A stretch of 64,000 bases of DNA from Scilla litardierei (taxonomy: Eukaryota; Streptophyta; Magnoliopsida; Asparagales; Asparagaceae), in contig CM061141.1 of assembly GCA_030789695.1 (NCBI GenBank), positions 325,857,938-325,921,937 of the forward strand, in the 5' to 3' direction. Position numbers and translations under genes: made by a program. Shown here piece by piece: positions 1-13,086 of this stretch. Within the stretch, counting starts at the first letter, position 1, and each line of letters opens with the position of its first letter. Below the pieces are notes generated by a model, which worked only from the letters and a program-made list of their open reading frames with translations, was not told the DNA's origin and searched no databases.

Positions 1-1565
1 CCATTCACAGTAACCTGCCCCTCGAGAAGAACCTGAAAAGGTTAGAGCGGTCGGGCAGGATGCTCAACTGGAGTTTCGAGCTCAGCGAGTTCGACATAAC
101 ATACAAGACACGGACAGTGATCAAGGGCCAGGCGCTGGCAGACTTTGTGGTAGAATGCACTATCGAAGACCCTCAGGAGAACCTGCCGGACGCACCACCA
201 GCAGCTGCACCCCCGCAAGCAATGGAGGTGGATGGACCCTCCGAGCCCGCCCGAGGGGACACGGGGAAGCTATGGACCGTTCACGTAGATGGCTCAACGA
301 CGGGATCCGGGACGAGGGCAGGTATCGTCATCCAAACCCCCGACGGATGCCTGCTGGAGTATGCCCTATGCTTCAACTTTCCGACAACCAACAACGTCGC
401 GGAGTATGAGGCCACGGTCAATGGGCTGAAGCTTTGCAGAGCGTTGGGGGTGACAAACGTGCTGCTACTTAGTGACTCACGGCTCGTCGTCCAACAGGTC
501 CAAGGGAGCTTTGAGGCCTGAGAAGAGATGATGAAGTGCTACCTTAAGCGCATCCAGGCTGAGCTCCCAAAGTTCGAGAGGGCGGAGGTCCGGCACTTAC
601 CCCGCTCCAACAACCTCCAGGCAGACGCCCTGTCTAAGCTGGCCTCCTCCTCCGTGGCTGAGAGCGGAAAGGCCATCTACGTCGAAAGCTTGCTGGCACC
701 CACCATTGAGAAAGAAGAACTAATGTGTGTCGGCCCGACGACGATGTGGATGACCCCAATAGTGAAATACTTGGAGACAGTGACCCTGCCCGAGGAGTGG
801 CTGCAAGCTAAGAAGGTAGAGAGGCGGGCCCTATCATTCGTACTCCTCCACAGAGTCTTATACCGTCGACGCCCTGCCAACTTTGACGTTCTCCCATTCC
901 TGAAGTGCTTGGGACCCAAGCAGGCTGAGCAAGTCATCTGTGAAGTGCACGAAGGCTTTTGCGGAAACCACCATGGTGGTTGAACTATCGCCCACAAGAT
1001 AGTGCGCCAGGGGTACTACTGGCCAACTATGATCTATGACATGGCTCGGTACGTCAAAAAGTGCGAGGCGTGCCAAAAATTCGACCGACACATGGCAGTG
1101 CCTCCAGCCGAATTGGTGCCTATTGTAAGCCTGATCCCGTTCGCCAAATGGGGGCTTGACATCCTTGGACCATTCCTGACGGCTTCCGGGGGAAGGAAGT
1201 ACCTGGTCGTCGCCGTGGACCATTTCACTAAATGGGTCGAAGCCGAGCCGTTGACACACATCACATGAATGGATATGAAGGGCTTTATTTGGCAGTCCGT
1301 GATATGTCACTTCGGGATACCCCACTCTATAGTAACGGACAATGGAAGATAATTCGACTGCAAAGGCTTCCGCGACTTCTGTTCGTGCTGGGGAATCAAG
1401 CTTCATTTTGCATCCGTCGCCAACCCGCAATGCAATAGGATGGCGGAGGCCGCAAACAAATGCATCTTGGGCCCCTAGAAGAAAAAGGTCGATGCCGCTC
1501 TCGGGACGTGGGTGGACGAGCTACCGGGCATTCTCTGGTCCTACCGTACCACCCACAAGGCCTCG
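1..1565 (+). pseudogene. Tat pol remnant: RT-RNase H end, second RNase H, integrase
   Basis: One frame runs from before base 60 to the array. The first 170 bases match the end of the RT-linked RNase H and its tether. Bases 270-650 encode a second RNase H with acidic positions in HVDGS, AEYEA, LSDSR and ADALSK. Bases 930-1080 give the integrase HHCC zinc site (VHEGFCGNHH, KCEACQ). The DDE core is visible as GLDILGP, IVTDNG and RMAEAAN. In-frame stops occur at 519, 981, 1266, 1347 and 1476. The three TGA stops fit CGA-to-TGA methyl-C decay. The integrase C-terminus is missing, because coding sequence passes straight into the 80-bp array after the motif STGE. Confidence 0.9.
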
Positions 1566-3055
1566 ACCGGAGAAAGGGCACGGGCTCGCTCCCCCCTCAA
1601 AAACTCTGGGGCAGGGCCAACCCTCGCCATCCAAACCAGAGAAGGGCATGGGCAGAGCCACGCGCTTGCTCCCCCCTCAAGAACTCTGGGGCAAGGACAA
1701 CCATCGCCACCCAAACCAGAGAAGGGCACGGGCCAAGCCACACGCTCGCTGCCCCCCTCAAGAACTCTGGGGCAGGGCCAACCCTCGCCACCCAAACCAG
1801 AGAAGGGCACGGGCCAAGCCACGCGCTCGCTCCCCCCCTCAAGGACTCTGGGGCAGGGCCAACCCTCGCCACCCAAACCAGAGAAGGGCACGGGCCAAGC
1901 TACGAGCTCGTTCCCCCCTCAAGACTCTAGGGCAGGGCCAACCCTCGCCACCCAAACCAGAGAAGGGCACGGGCCGAGCTACGCGCTCCCTCCCTCCCTC
2001 AAGACTCTGGGGCAGGGCCAACCCTCGCCACCCAAACCAGAGAAGGGAACGAGCCGAGCTACGCACTCGCTCCCCCCTCAAGAACTCTGGGGCAGGGCCA
2101 ACCCTCGCCACCCAAACCAGAGAAGGGCACGGGCCGAGCTACGCGCTCGCTCCCCCCTCAAGAACTCTGGGGCAGGGCCAACCCTCCCCACCCAAACCAG
2201 AGAAGGGCAAGGGCCGAGCCACGCGCTCGTTCCCCCCTCAAGAACTCTGGGGCAGGGCCAACCCTCGCCACCCAAACCAGAGAAGGGCACAGGCAGAGCT
2301 ACGCGCTCGATCCCCCCTCAAGAACTCTGGGGCAGGGCCAACCCTTGCCACCCAAACCAGAGAAGGGCACGGGCCGAGCCACGCGCTCGTTCCCCCCTCA
2401 AGAACTCTTGGGCAGGGCCAACCCTCGCCACCTAAACTAGAGAAGGGCACGGGCCGAGCCACACGCTCGCTCCCCCCCTCAAGAACTCTGGGACAGGGCC
2501 AACCCTCGTCACCCAAACCAGAGAAGGGCACGGACTGAGCTACGCGCTCGCTCCCCGCCTCAAAAAATCTGGGGCAGGGCCAACCCTCGCCATCCAAACC
2601 AGAGAAGGGCACGGGTGGAGCCACGCGCTCGCTCCCCCCTCAAGAACTCTGGGGCAGGGCCAACCATCGCCACCCAAACTAGATAAGGGCACGGGCCGAG
2701 CCACGCGCTTGTTCCCCCCTCAAGAACTCTGGGGCAGGGCCAACCCTCGCCACCCAAACCAGAGAAGGGCACGTGCCGAGCCACGTGCTCGCTCCCCCCT
2801 CAAGAAATCTTCGGCAGGGCCAACCCTCGCCACCCAATCCAGAGAAGGGCACAGGCCAAGCCACGCGCTCGCTCCCCCCTCAAGAACTCTGGGGCATGGC
2901 CAACCCTTGCCACCCAAACCAAAGAAGGGCATGGGCCAGGCTACGCACTCGCTCCCCCCTCAAGACTCTAGATCAGGGTCAACCCTCGCCACCCAAACCA
3001 GAGAAGGGCATGGGCCGAGCTACGCGCTCGCTCCCCACTCAAGACTCTGGGGCAG
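1566..3055. repeat. 80-bp tandem satellite array, segment 1 (about 18-19 units)
   Basis: Units recur every 80 bases, for example AGAAGGGCAC at about 2121, 2201, 2281 and 2361. Each holds CTCTGGGGCAGGGCC, CGCCACCCAAACC and GCTCGCTCCCCCC blocks. Units differ by a few substitutions and by C-run length. As 80 is not a multiple of three and the unit rarely contains stops, long frames appear in all + frames and several - frames. They are not genes. Tandem repeats in the 3' UTR are a known property of Tat elements. The array ends where the LARD inserted. Confidence 0.95.
3051..3055. other. Target-site duplication GGCAG, left
   Basis: GGCAG precedes the LTR at 3056 and recurs at 12469-12473 after the distal LTR. 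Removing the element and one copy restores a normal array unit (CTCTGGGGCAGGGCC). Confidence 0.95.
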
Positions 3056-6000
3056 TGTCACGCCCCGCTTCCCAAAAGATTTGGGAAGCGAGACATGGCC
3101 AGCCCGCATGGACTCGAGCCGTTGAGGCTCGGGGTCCAATAAGCGTCTAGGCAAGTTATGATGCGGAGGAGAAGGTCCGATCGAACAATTTAGCATGAAA
3201 CAACAGATATAGCAGCAAAAGATACTATTCAAACGCAGAAGGTAACCAACAAAGAGTTTAACATAAAAGCTAAAACTGTACGTACCGGAGGCAACTAAAG
3301 AAGAAAAAGTCTGCTGGGGTCCACAGGTTGTGGCAGCTCGGTCAAGTCTGAGACATGTGCAAAACACATGTCAGCAACGAACTAATGAGACCATAATTAA
3401 AGCAGTTATACAATTCTAGCAGTTCTATATGGAATTTAAATGACAACTACACAGGCAGTTCTAGAAAGCAGGAAATAAGTAATGGTTATTCTAATCGATC
3501 TGCTAGGGATGTCCATCTAGTCAGATCGTCTAAGAGTTGTTCATGTAGCTCGATCAACCTGTCAGGGGTGTCCATCTGGTCAGATTGTCCAAGTCTAGAA
3601 AAGGTCAAACGACCGGAATGCATCCTTGCGAAGCAGACAGGAGTGCACCAACTGTGATACAAAGATAAAGCCTAAGGACTCAAGCTGCGTAGGCGGAGGG
3701 GAGCTACCCCCCAGGCCCAGCTAGACTCTTTTGTCCTACCCACCCGCGAGTCGTTTGTGTTATGGACACGAGCCAACAAACGCTCCATCTAGACACGAGA
3801 CAAGACAAGGATCACGAATGATACGTCGTATCATACCGGAGCGCACCAGTCACGGGTGAGCCAAAGCTGGGGAGCACCAGTTCTCAATGGTCACCCCCGT
3901 CGTCGATCCGAAACAATCATTAATCATGAATGATACTACGTATCATACCGGAGCGCACCAGTCACGGGTGAGCCAAAGCTGGGGAGCACCAGTTCTCAAT
4001 GGTCACCCCCGTCATCGATTAACTATCCGTAAGCGAGACATTCCTGGACGAGCCAGCGAACGCTCCACAAGAGTAGTGCCAACCTCCGTATAGGAGAGGC
4101 CCACGCCTGTGATCTTCTACAAAGATCCACATAATTATAATGCCTGGCTTGTTAATTAGCATGTGAGGTTCAAGTTGTATTTTAAAAGTGGGTTCGAGCA
4201 GAAAGTAACATGTGATCATTTTCAAGTATTTTGCAGAAATAAATCTAGCAGTTCTAACATCAATTCTAGAAAAGTATAAAAGCAGTAATTAAAGTCTCAT
4301 TCCTTGCCTGAAAGATTCCGGCAAGGATGTAGTCCAGTAGGGTCTGGGTCAACCAACGGATCTACGGAACCTCAACACGACGCGAGAGCTACTCTGACGT
4401 CGGGTAGCGACGTCAAGGATTGGATTTCCTGTAGAGCTTCGGTATAGGAAGACGAAAACTCTGAGATAAGACACGTGCGCGAATAAGTTTGTGATGAAGG
4501 CTAGAATAATTAGACAAATCCTGAAACGTCTAATGACCCAATTTTCAATCAAGTTTCTATCCTAAGTTAGATGACACATCATCATTAACGATCGTTAACA
4601 ATTAATACGTTAACTGCAACCAGTTGCTATCACGAACAATACATAATAATTATATTAAGCAACCTAGGCTAACACGTTAACAAAAGTTGTGTAAACAAGT
4701 TGTCAGCCCTACGAATATTCATGTTAACAGCAAAATAGAACGTTACTAGCATGCAACACCAATTTCATTAAGCTACTAACTTGTTAACTAGGGTTGTACA
4801 ACATCATTAGTATATAGTCGTGTACACGAGTTATCACCCCTAAGAATGATCAATTTATCACCTATATCAATGTTACTAGCCTGCAGCCAACATTTTATCA
4901 AGTTGCTAACTGATGAAACTATAAACTAAAGGAGTATGTTGTTTATAACCTTCTTATATAATAATAACTCTGTTTATACATAGCAAGTTTATTAGACCCC
5001 TATTATTCATCTCTGGGTACGGTTCATCCATGAAACACTATAAGCTACAGTAACATCATTCAATGATGTGATATAGGTTCAAGGAAGTAACTCTGTCATC
5101 TATAAATTATAAAACATTGATATACTACAACCCACCTTATGCCGATCGTTGCCATGGCTGCAGAGCGACGCGCTAGACGACTCGCCAGAGTGAGGAAGGT
5201 GCGGCGGCGGCTACCGGCTGCTGAGGGCAGTGAAGGCCGGAGGAAGGGTCAGGGTTCGCCGTGGGGCTGATGCGCGAACGGCGTTGCTGGGTGACGCCGT
5301 GATGAGCAGCGAACGGCGGACCACGGCGGCGCAGCGTACTGCTGCTGCGAAACCGCAGCCACCGCGGCGAAGAACAGCGGGCCAGAGGCAGATCTGCGAT
5401 GCGGCGACAGCCCGGGGGGTTTCAGGCGGGTGTAGGGCGGTGTAGTGTGGGTTCTGGCGGGCAGGCGGAGCTCCGACGGCCACGTCGGAGCTAGGGGCGG
5501 CGCTTGGAGCGGTGCGTGGCGGCGGTTTGGGGTCCACGGCAGCGCAGGCGAGGGGGAGAGCCGAAGAGAGGGTCGGTGAGGGTTGAGGAAGTCGAGGTCG
5601 GCGTGGGTTTGTGTTGTGTGCGGAAGAATTTGTGATGGCGGCTGCGGGTTCTTTTGCCTGAACGAAATGTTTGAGGGGGCGGCTCTCGTTTGTTCTCAGG
5701 GAAAAATTTGCCCTAGCTTCATTATAAAAATAACCTAGCTGTTCAGCACGTGAGGGGGCTTGGGTCACAATGGGGTGTCCTAGGTCTAGGGTGAGGGTTG
5801 TATGCTCTTCTATAATTGTATAAGAGAATTAAAAAGCCCAAAAAGAGGGTGCTGTGTGAGTTAAATTGTGTTGGGCCAAGATTTAAAATGGGCCAGGTCA
5901 ACATGATAGTGCTAGTAGCAAAGTAGATTAAGATAATGAGAATAATTACTGGGTTATACATCTTAAAACTTAGGGTTAATAATAGAGGATTGGCAAAATA

Positions 6001-6357
6001 GTGGAAGCGGGTCAAACGAGGCTCAAAAATTGTGAAATAAATACTGGGGTGACCGGGGCGACGAGAGAAAGAAGACAGAGAAGACGGATCACAATTTCGA
6101 CATCGGACGACGAAACTAAAAATAGAAACGTCCCCCGTCAAAAGTGAAAATCACAACGTCTCTTCGAATAAGATCAAATCATGGGAGAACGACCCAAAAA
6201 TGTCGTTCCAAATTAGTGCCACAATTTAATACTCTCAGAGACATTCACAACGGCATATCACACTAAAATGTTCACAAACAAACAAAGTCTAAAATAAATA
6301 CGTGCAGGGTTAAAAGCACGTGCACGAAGAAGATACGATCAAAAAGCGGTCGTTACA
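3056..6357 (-). repeat. LARD 3' LTR (- orientation)
   Basis: 3302 bp, starting TGTCACGCCCC and ending GGTCGTTACA on the + strand. It holds a GC-rich block at about 5150-5620 and a 112-bp tandem duplication near 3820-4020. The 185-residue - strand frame at 5211-5768 lies in the GC-rich block, is low-complexity and matches no family I recognise. Confidence 0.95.
3817..4020. repeat. 112-bp tandem duplication inside LARD LTR
   Basis: The block beginning TCATACCGGAGCGCACCAG occurs at 3831 and again at 3943. It includes TCACGGGTGAGCC and TCTCAATGGTCACCC. The same pair is in the other LTR, so the duplication predates insertion. Confidence 0.9.
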
Positions 6358-6373
6358 TCCTCCCCACCTTAAA
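6358..6373 (-). promoter_or_regulatory. Polypurine tract of the LARD
   Basis: On the - strand TTAAGGTGGGGAGGA abuts the LTR start TGTAACGACC. The Tekay element has TTAAGTTGGGGAGGA in the same place (51694-51708). Confidence 0.85.
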
Positions 6374-9166
6374 ATAAAGTCCGTCCTCGGACTTTCTACC
6401 TATGAACATAACTCTAGCTAGACTAGTAGCTATCCTGATCACATCACATCATAATTCACCAGGTATAGTCATTACAAATGCTTATACATACGCTGGGTAA
6501 TCAAACAATAATTCTGCTAACATGTATATATTCATTCATGCACGTATTTCAATCATTTATATATACATACATCTCTTATATAACTATTACTAGCCTAGCA
6601 CCAACAATAGTTCAGATACTCACATAAGATTAGTCTCACACTAGTAAATACAATCATTGCTCTGCGTATAGGTAGCCTATGCATAAACAATCATGTGTTA
6701 TATTATTCCCTAATATTTCCTAGCGTACATCCAATATCAATCACATCAACACATGTAGTCACACCATACCATTATTCAAATCAAGTCTTACTAGATCTAT
6801 TATACATTCACCACTACTATAATTTCACAATATTTAGTCATTCAAATGTATGCAAATACTTCACCATAACTTCACATCACATACGGCCCTATAACTATAC
6901 TCACGACACGCCACACATCTCCTAGTCACCAATACTTATAACTAGGCACATACTTACCCGTGCATGGTGCACACCCACACACGCTAACATTTCATTCATA
7001 TATACCAATCACACCACTATATACTTAGCACATCTACACACCTAGTTCAGTTAGCACATATATATATATTCACACATACAAGTCCTTAGTAAATAACTAT
7101 ACCACAAGACCAATATTTATAACTATAATATGGTATAGTCACCCACAGTCATGTGCGTAACACACCCATGCACAACAATCCTATCACTATACATGAATCA
7201 TCCATCGCTACATTCATAGTACTACACGCAACCACAGACATATATAACAATATACTTAGAGTATAACCACTTAAGCTTGAGTGAGACTCAAAACTCATAT
7301 CGGAATACTCTATATACCGTAGTAATATTACAGACATCAGCACACGTATAATTATAATACCCTCCCTATTACATGTATTCATCGTATAGTCACACACATG
7401 TAACGTATATATTCACACCATATCCATCTACCTAAAATTAGTATACCAACACATTTACTTATCCATACATAGTTAAGACATGCAGTAATCGTGTATACCT
7501 CGAGGTATACACGCACACACATAACATTTCGTAAAGGTAAACAATACCAAACAAATTTTATAACCCTATTACCGTACGTATATCACTCATATTTATATAG
7601 TAAGCACATACCTACGTACGAGCACACGCCCACACGTTCTAACATATAGATCAAATAATAATGGATGCACATTTAACCATAAGTACCCTAGTATCATGAT
7701 ACCTAATATACACACAATTTTACCAACATATTATTTCAACCATTTTGAAGTATCTCCAACTACATACACCCCCAATAGATATTACAACACTAACTCTTAT
7801 ATACACAGACATCCCTAGAGTGGTTTAGCTTCCCACACACAATTATCTTACATAAGTGTCTATACTTATTCATGTACTATATACACATAATCATTACATT
7901 CATCGCAATACACATATTCCATTATTCATCCATAGCTCACATATACCAAAGTAATAATACTAAGCATGCCCGACAACGATATATATTTACACGAGCCGGG
8001 TAATCCTCCTCGTGGATCTACGGGGAAGGCAGAACAAACACAAGGCTCTAATGTGCAGACACATCCAATATTTGACATCTAGGGTGGTTAAACAACCTCC
8101 AACTAACCAGCCCTAATTGGCTGGTCCCAAACATTTTAAACACCAATAAAATTTCCAACTCAAAAGCCCGTTCATGAGAACCTGTTATAATGATCCTGTT
8201 GTTCTCCGCTTCAATTGGTTCTTGGCTCAGCTGTCTCTAGGAATCTCTAAAGTGAAACTACCAACCAATTCTAGGTTTTCGGGCGTCAGCCTTACCTACG
8301 ATTTCCTTTTCAATCCAAACAACCAGGGCAATCTACTAACTCTTTTCTCATATTTCCTGATCATTGAGCACTCGTAAAACCAAACATGCTCACTTGACTT
8401 GATCCAGAATTTTCATTGACACTTAAACTGCTAGTCACTGTTGGCTATAATCCATCCACATGATCTGGAGAAGTCTTCACCTTTCACCATTTCGTAAGCT
8501 GTAACTGGAATCCAGTGATCAGTACGCACTCGATGCGTATTCGAACGGTCGACCTTGAAACTCCCATGACGTTCCCAAGATCCTTAATTCCTTTAAATCA
8601 CTGTGTCCAAAACAGATCATGTTGTCAATCTTATACAATCCATCATAAGATCAATCTCGTTATCACCTTATCGCCCTGAATCTCTTCCGTTCATCTCAAA
8701 TGATCATATTACTTACTTCAACCACGTTACTTCAAAACTCAGGTTATACGGTTGCTACTCGGCTTATATATATACTCATAATATCCGATGCATAACATTT
8801 CACTTGATCGATGTAGGTCTATGCCTTTAGTCGTTAAGACAAGACTTCTAATCACCACACTTCTTATCACGAGCAGCATACTAAGAGTCGATCTCATTCC
8901 CTCGATTCAATGTTCTCACTTCCATGGTTCCTTGTCAAGTCGAGAATCCAACCTTATAACTATCCAATGTATTAGAAATACATCACTTTATCTTCATCTT
9001 ATTCCTATATTTTCACTCAAATCCAAACTAGAGGGGGCCAAGGAACTAGTCTAAACCTAACTAACTTATGTCAGACTCGAATATTGTTGGTTGTTTGAAT
9101 AGTTACTGCAACACTATTGTTTCGATAAATCATTCGATCAAGACCTGCATGGGCCACCACAAAAAC
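6358..9166 (-). other. LARD interior, no coding capacity
   Basis: 2809 bp without any open frame resembling gag, protease, RT, RNase H or integrase. Frames over 60 codons are few, scattered and low-complexity. About 6400-8000 is A/T/C-rich with strikingly few G on the + strand, so the putative sense (-) RNA would be U/A/G-rich and poor in C. Next to the 5' LTR (9141-9160) is CCTGCATGGGCCACCAC, the reverse complement of a motif found just after the Tekay 5' LTR. No canonical iMet primer site (TGGTATCAGAGC) is seen. Confidence 0.8.
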
Positions 9167-12100
9167 TGTCACGCCCCGCTTCCCAAAAGATTTGGGAAGC
9201 GAGACATGGCCAGCCCGCATGGACTCGAGCCGTTGAGGCTCGGGGTCCAATAAGCGTCTAGGCAAGTTATGATGCGGAGGAGAAGGTCCGATCGAACAAT
9301 TTAGCATGAAACAACAGATATAGCAGCAAAAGATACTATTCAAACGCAGAAGGTAACCAACAAAGAGTTTAACATAAAAGCTAAAACTGTACGTACCGGA
9401 GGCAACTAAAGAAGAAAAAGTCTGCTGGGGTCCACAGGTTGTGGCAGCTCGGTCAAGTCTGAGACATGTGCAAAACACATGTCAGCAACGAACTAATGAG
9501 ACCATAATTAAAGCAGTTATACAATTCTAGCAGTTCTATATGGAATTTAAATGACAACTACACAGGCAGTTCTAGAAAGCAGGAAATAAGTAATGGTTAT
9601 TCTAATCGATCTGCTAGGGATGTCCATCTAGTCAGATCGTCTAAGAGTTGTTCATGTAGCTCGATCAACCTGTCAGGGGTGTCCATCTGGTCAGATTGTC
9701 CAAGTCTAGAAAAGGTCAAACGACCGGAATGCATCCTTGCGAAGCAGACAGGAGTGCACCAACTGTGATACAAAGATAAAGCCTAAGGACTCAAGCTGCG
9801 TAGGCGGAGGGGAGCTACCCCCCAGGCCCAGCTAGACTCTTTTGTCCTACCCACCCGCGAGTCGTTTGTGTTATGGACACGAGCCAACAAACGCTCCATC
9901 TAGACACGAGACAAGACAAGGATCACGAATGATACGTCGTATCATACCGGAGCGCACCAGTCACGGGTGAGCCAAAGCTGGGGAGCACCAGTTCTCAATG
10001 GTCACCCCCGTCGTCGATCCGAAACAATCATTAATCATGAATGATACTACGTATCATACCGGAGCGCACCAGTCACGGGTGAGCCAAAGCTGGGGAGCAC
10101 CAGTTCTCAATGGTCACCCCCGTCATCGATTAACTATCCGTAAGCGAGACATTCCTGGACGAGCCAGCGAACGCTCCACAAGAGTAGTGCCAACCTCCGT
10201 ATAGGAGAGGCCCACGCCTGTGATCTTCTACAAAGATCCACATAATTATAATGCCTGGCTTGTTAATTAGCATGTGAGGTTCAAGTTGTATTTTAAAAGT
10301 GGGTTCGAGCAGAAAGTAACATGTGATCATTTTCAAGTATTTTGCAGAAATAAATCTAGCAGTTCTAACATCAATTCTAGAAAAGTATAAAAGCAGTAAT
10401 TAAAGTCTCATTCCTTGCCTGAAAGATTCCGGCAAGGATGTAGTCCAGCAGGGTCTGGGTCAACCAACGGATCTACGGAACCTCAACACGACGCGAGAGC
10501 TACTCTGACGTCGGGTAGCGACGTCAAGGATTGGATTTCCTGTAGAGCTTCGGTATAGGAAGACGAAAACTCTGAGATAAGACACGTGCTCGAATAAGTT
10601 TGTGATGAAGGCTAGAATAATTAGACAAATCCTGAAACGTCTAATGACCCAATTTTCAATCAAGTTTCTATCCTAAGTTAGATGACACATCATCATTAAC
10701 GATCGTTAACAATTAATACGTTAACTGCAACCAGTTGCTATCACGAACAATACATAATAATTATATTAAGCAACCTAGGCTAACACGTTAACAAAAGTTG
10801 TGTAAACAAGTTGTCAGCCCTACGAATATTCATGTTAACAGCAAAATAGAACGTTACTAGCATGCAACACCAATTTCATTAAGCTACTAACTTGTTAACT
10901 AGGGTTGTACAACATCATTAGTATATAGTCGTGTACACGAGTTATCACCCCTAAGAATGATCAATTTATCACCTATATCAATGTTACTAGCCTGCAGCCA
11001 ACATTTTATCAAGTTGCTAACTGATGAAACTATAAACTAAAGGAGTATGTTGTTTATAACCTTCTTATATAATAATAACTCTGTTTATACATAGCAAGTT
11101 TATTAGACCCCTATTATTCATCTCTGGGTACGGTTCATCCATGAAACACTATAAGCTACAGTAACATCATTCAATGATGTGATATAGGTTCAAGGAAGTA
11201 ACTCTGTCATCTATAAATTATAAAACATTGATATACTACAACCCACCTTATGCCGATCGTTGCCATGGCTGCAGAGCGACGCGCTAGACGACTCGCCAGA
11301 GTGAGGAAGGTGCGGCGGCGGCTACCGGCTGCTGAGGGCAGTGAAGGCCGGAGGAAGGGTCAGGGTTCGCCGTGGGGCTGATGCGCGAACGGCGTTGCTG
11401 GGTGACGCCGTGATGAGCAGCGAACGGCGGACCACGGCGGCGCAGCGTACTGCTGCTGCGAAACCGCAGCCACCGCGGCGAAGAACAGCGGGCCAGAGGC
11501 AGATCTGCGATGCGGCGACAGCCCGGGGGGTTTCAGGCGGGTGTAGGGCGGTGTAGTGTGGGTTCTGGCGGGCAGGCGGAGCTCCGACGGCCACGTCGGA
11601 GCTAGGGGCGGCGCTTGGAGCGGTGCGTGGCGGCGGTTTGGGGTCCACGGCAGCGCAGGCGAGGGGGAGAGCCGAAGAGAGGGTCGGTGAGGGTTGAGGA
11701 AGTCGAGGTCGGCGTGGGTTTGTGTTGTGTGCGGAAGAATTTGTGATGGCGGCTGCGGGTTCTTTTGCCTGAACGAAATGTTTGAGGGGGCGGCTCTCGT
11801 TTGTTCTCAGGGAAAAATTTGCCCTAGCTTCATTATAAAAATAACCTAGCTGTTCAGCACGTGAGGGGGCTTGGGTCACAATGGGGTGTCCTAGGTCTAG
11901 GGTGAGGGTTGTATGCTCTTCTATAATTGTATAAGAGAATTAAAAAGCCCAAAAAGAGGGTGCTGTGTGAGTTAAATTGTGTTGGGCCAAGATTTAAAAT
12001 GGGCCAGGTCAACATGATAGTGCTAGTAGCAAAGTAGATTAAGATAATGAGAATAATTACTGGGTTATACATCTTAAAACTTAGGGTTAATAATAGAGGA

Positions 12101-12468
12101 TTGGCAAAATAGTGGAAGCGGGTCAAACGAGGCTCAAAAATTGTGAAATAAATACTGGGGTGACCGGGGCGACGAGAGAAAGAAGACAGAGAAGACGGAT
12201 CACAATTTCGACATCGGACGACGAAACTAAAAATAGAAACGTCCCCCGTCAAAAGTGAAAATCACAACGTCTCTTCGAATAAGATCAAATCATGGGAGAA
12301 CGACCCAAAAATGTCGTTCCAAATTAGTGCCACAATTTAATACTCTCAGAGACATTCACAACGGCATATCACACTAAAATGTTCACAAACAAACAAAGTC
12401 TAAAATAAATACGTGCAGGGTTAAAAGCACGTGCACGAAGAAGATACGATCAAAAAGCGGTCGTTACA
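9167..12468 (-). repeat. LARD 5' LTR (- orientation)
   Basis: 3302 bp, nearly identical to 3056-6357 at an offset of 6111 bases. Only two substitutions were noticed by eye. Confidence 0.95.
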
Positions 12469-12473
12469 GGCAG
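12469..12473. other. Target-site duplication GGCAG, right
   Basis: Matches 3051-3055. The satellite unit resumes directly as GGCAGGGCCAACCC. Confidence 0.95.
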
Positions 12474-13086
12474 GGCCAACCCTTGCCACCCAAAACAGAG
12501 AAGGGCACGGGCCGAGCTACGCACTCGCTCCCCCCTCAAGAACTCTGGGGCAGGGCCAACCCTCACCCCCCAAACCAGATAAGGGCACGGGCCGAGCTAC
12601 GTGCTCGCTCCCCCCCTCAAGAACTCTAGGGCAGGGCCAACCCTCGCCACCCAAACTAGAGAAGGGCACGGGTCGAGCTATGCGCTAGCTCCGCCCTTAA
12701 GAACTCTGGGGCAGGGCCAACCCTCGCCCCCAAACCAGATAAGGGCATGGGCCGAGCCACAAGCTCTCTCCCCCCTCAAGAACTCAGGGGCAGGGCCAAC
12801 CCTCGCCACCCAAACCAGAGAAGGGCACGGGCTGGGCTACATGCTCGCTCCCCCCCTCAAGACTCTGGGGCAGGGCCAATCCTCGCCACCCAAACCAGAG
12901 AAGGACACAGGCCGGGCTACGCGCTCGCTCCCCCCTCAAGAACTCTGGGGCAGGATCAACCCTTGCCACCCAAACCAGAGAAGGGCACGGGCTGAGCTAC
13001 GCGCTCTCTCCCCCCTCGAGAACTCTGGGGCAGGGCCAACCCTCGCCACCCAAACTAGAGAAGGGCACGGGCCGAGCTACGCTCTC
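12474..13086. repeat. 80-bp satellite array, segment 2 (about 7-8 units)
   Basis: Same unit as 1566-3055, in register with it across the LARD insertion. Interrupted at 13086 by a solo LTR. Confidence 0.95.

Larger units (their letters stand above)
3056..12468 (-). mobile_element. Large non-coding retrotransposon derivative (LARD), young insertion
   Basis: Two direct repeats of 3302 bp each (3056-6357 and 9167-12468) bound a 2809-bp interior. Ends are TGT...ACA and a 5-bp TSD GGCAG flanks the element. On the - strand the sequence before the 3' LTR reads TCCGAGGACGGA, then GGGGAGGA, then TGTAACGAC. This matches the end of the Tekay element at 51680-51720, so transcription is on the - strand and the mobilising machinery was probably Tekay-like (inference). 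No gag or pol similarity is visible inside. The sizes resemble LARD elements. I saw two LTR differences: 4338 T vs 10449 C, and 4479 G vs 10590 T. Confidence 0.9.

Noticed and set aside
1342..2538. 398-codon frame, and similar long frames at 1512-2435, 15815-16822 and 15828-16973
   Set aside because: They are read-outs of the 80-bp tandem repeat, present in several frames and both strands, with no start context or domain.
5211..5768. 185-codon - strand frame (and its copy at 11322-11879) as a gene
   Set aside because: Low-complexity Ala/Pro/Arg composition in a GC-rich LTR block. No family recognised.
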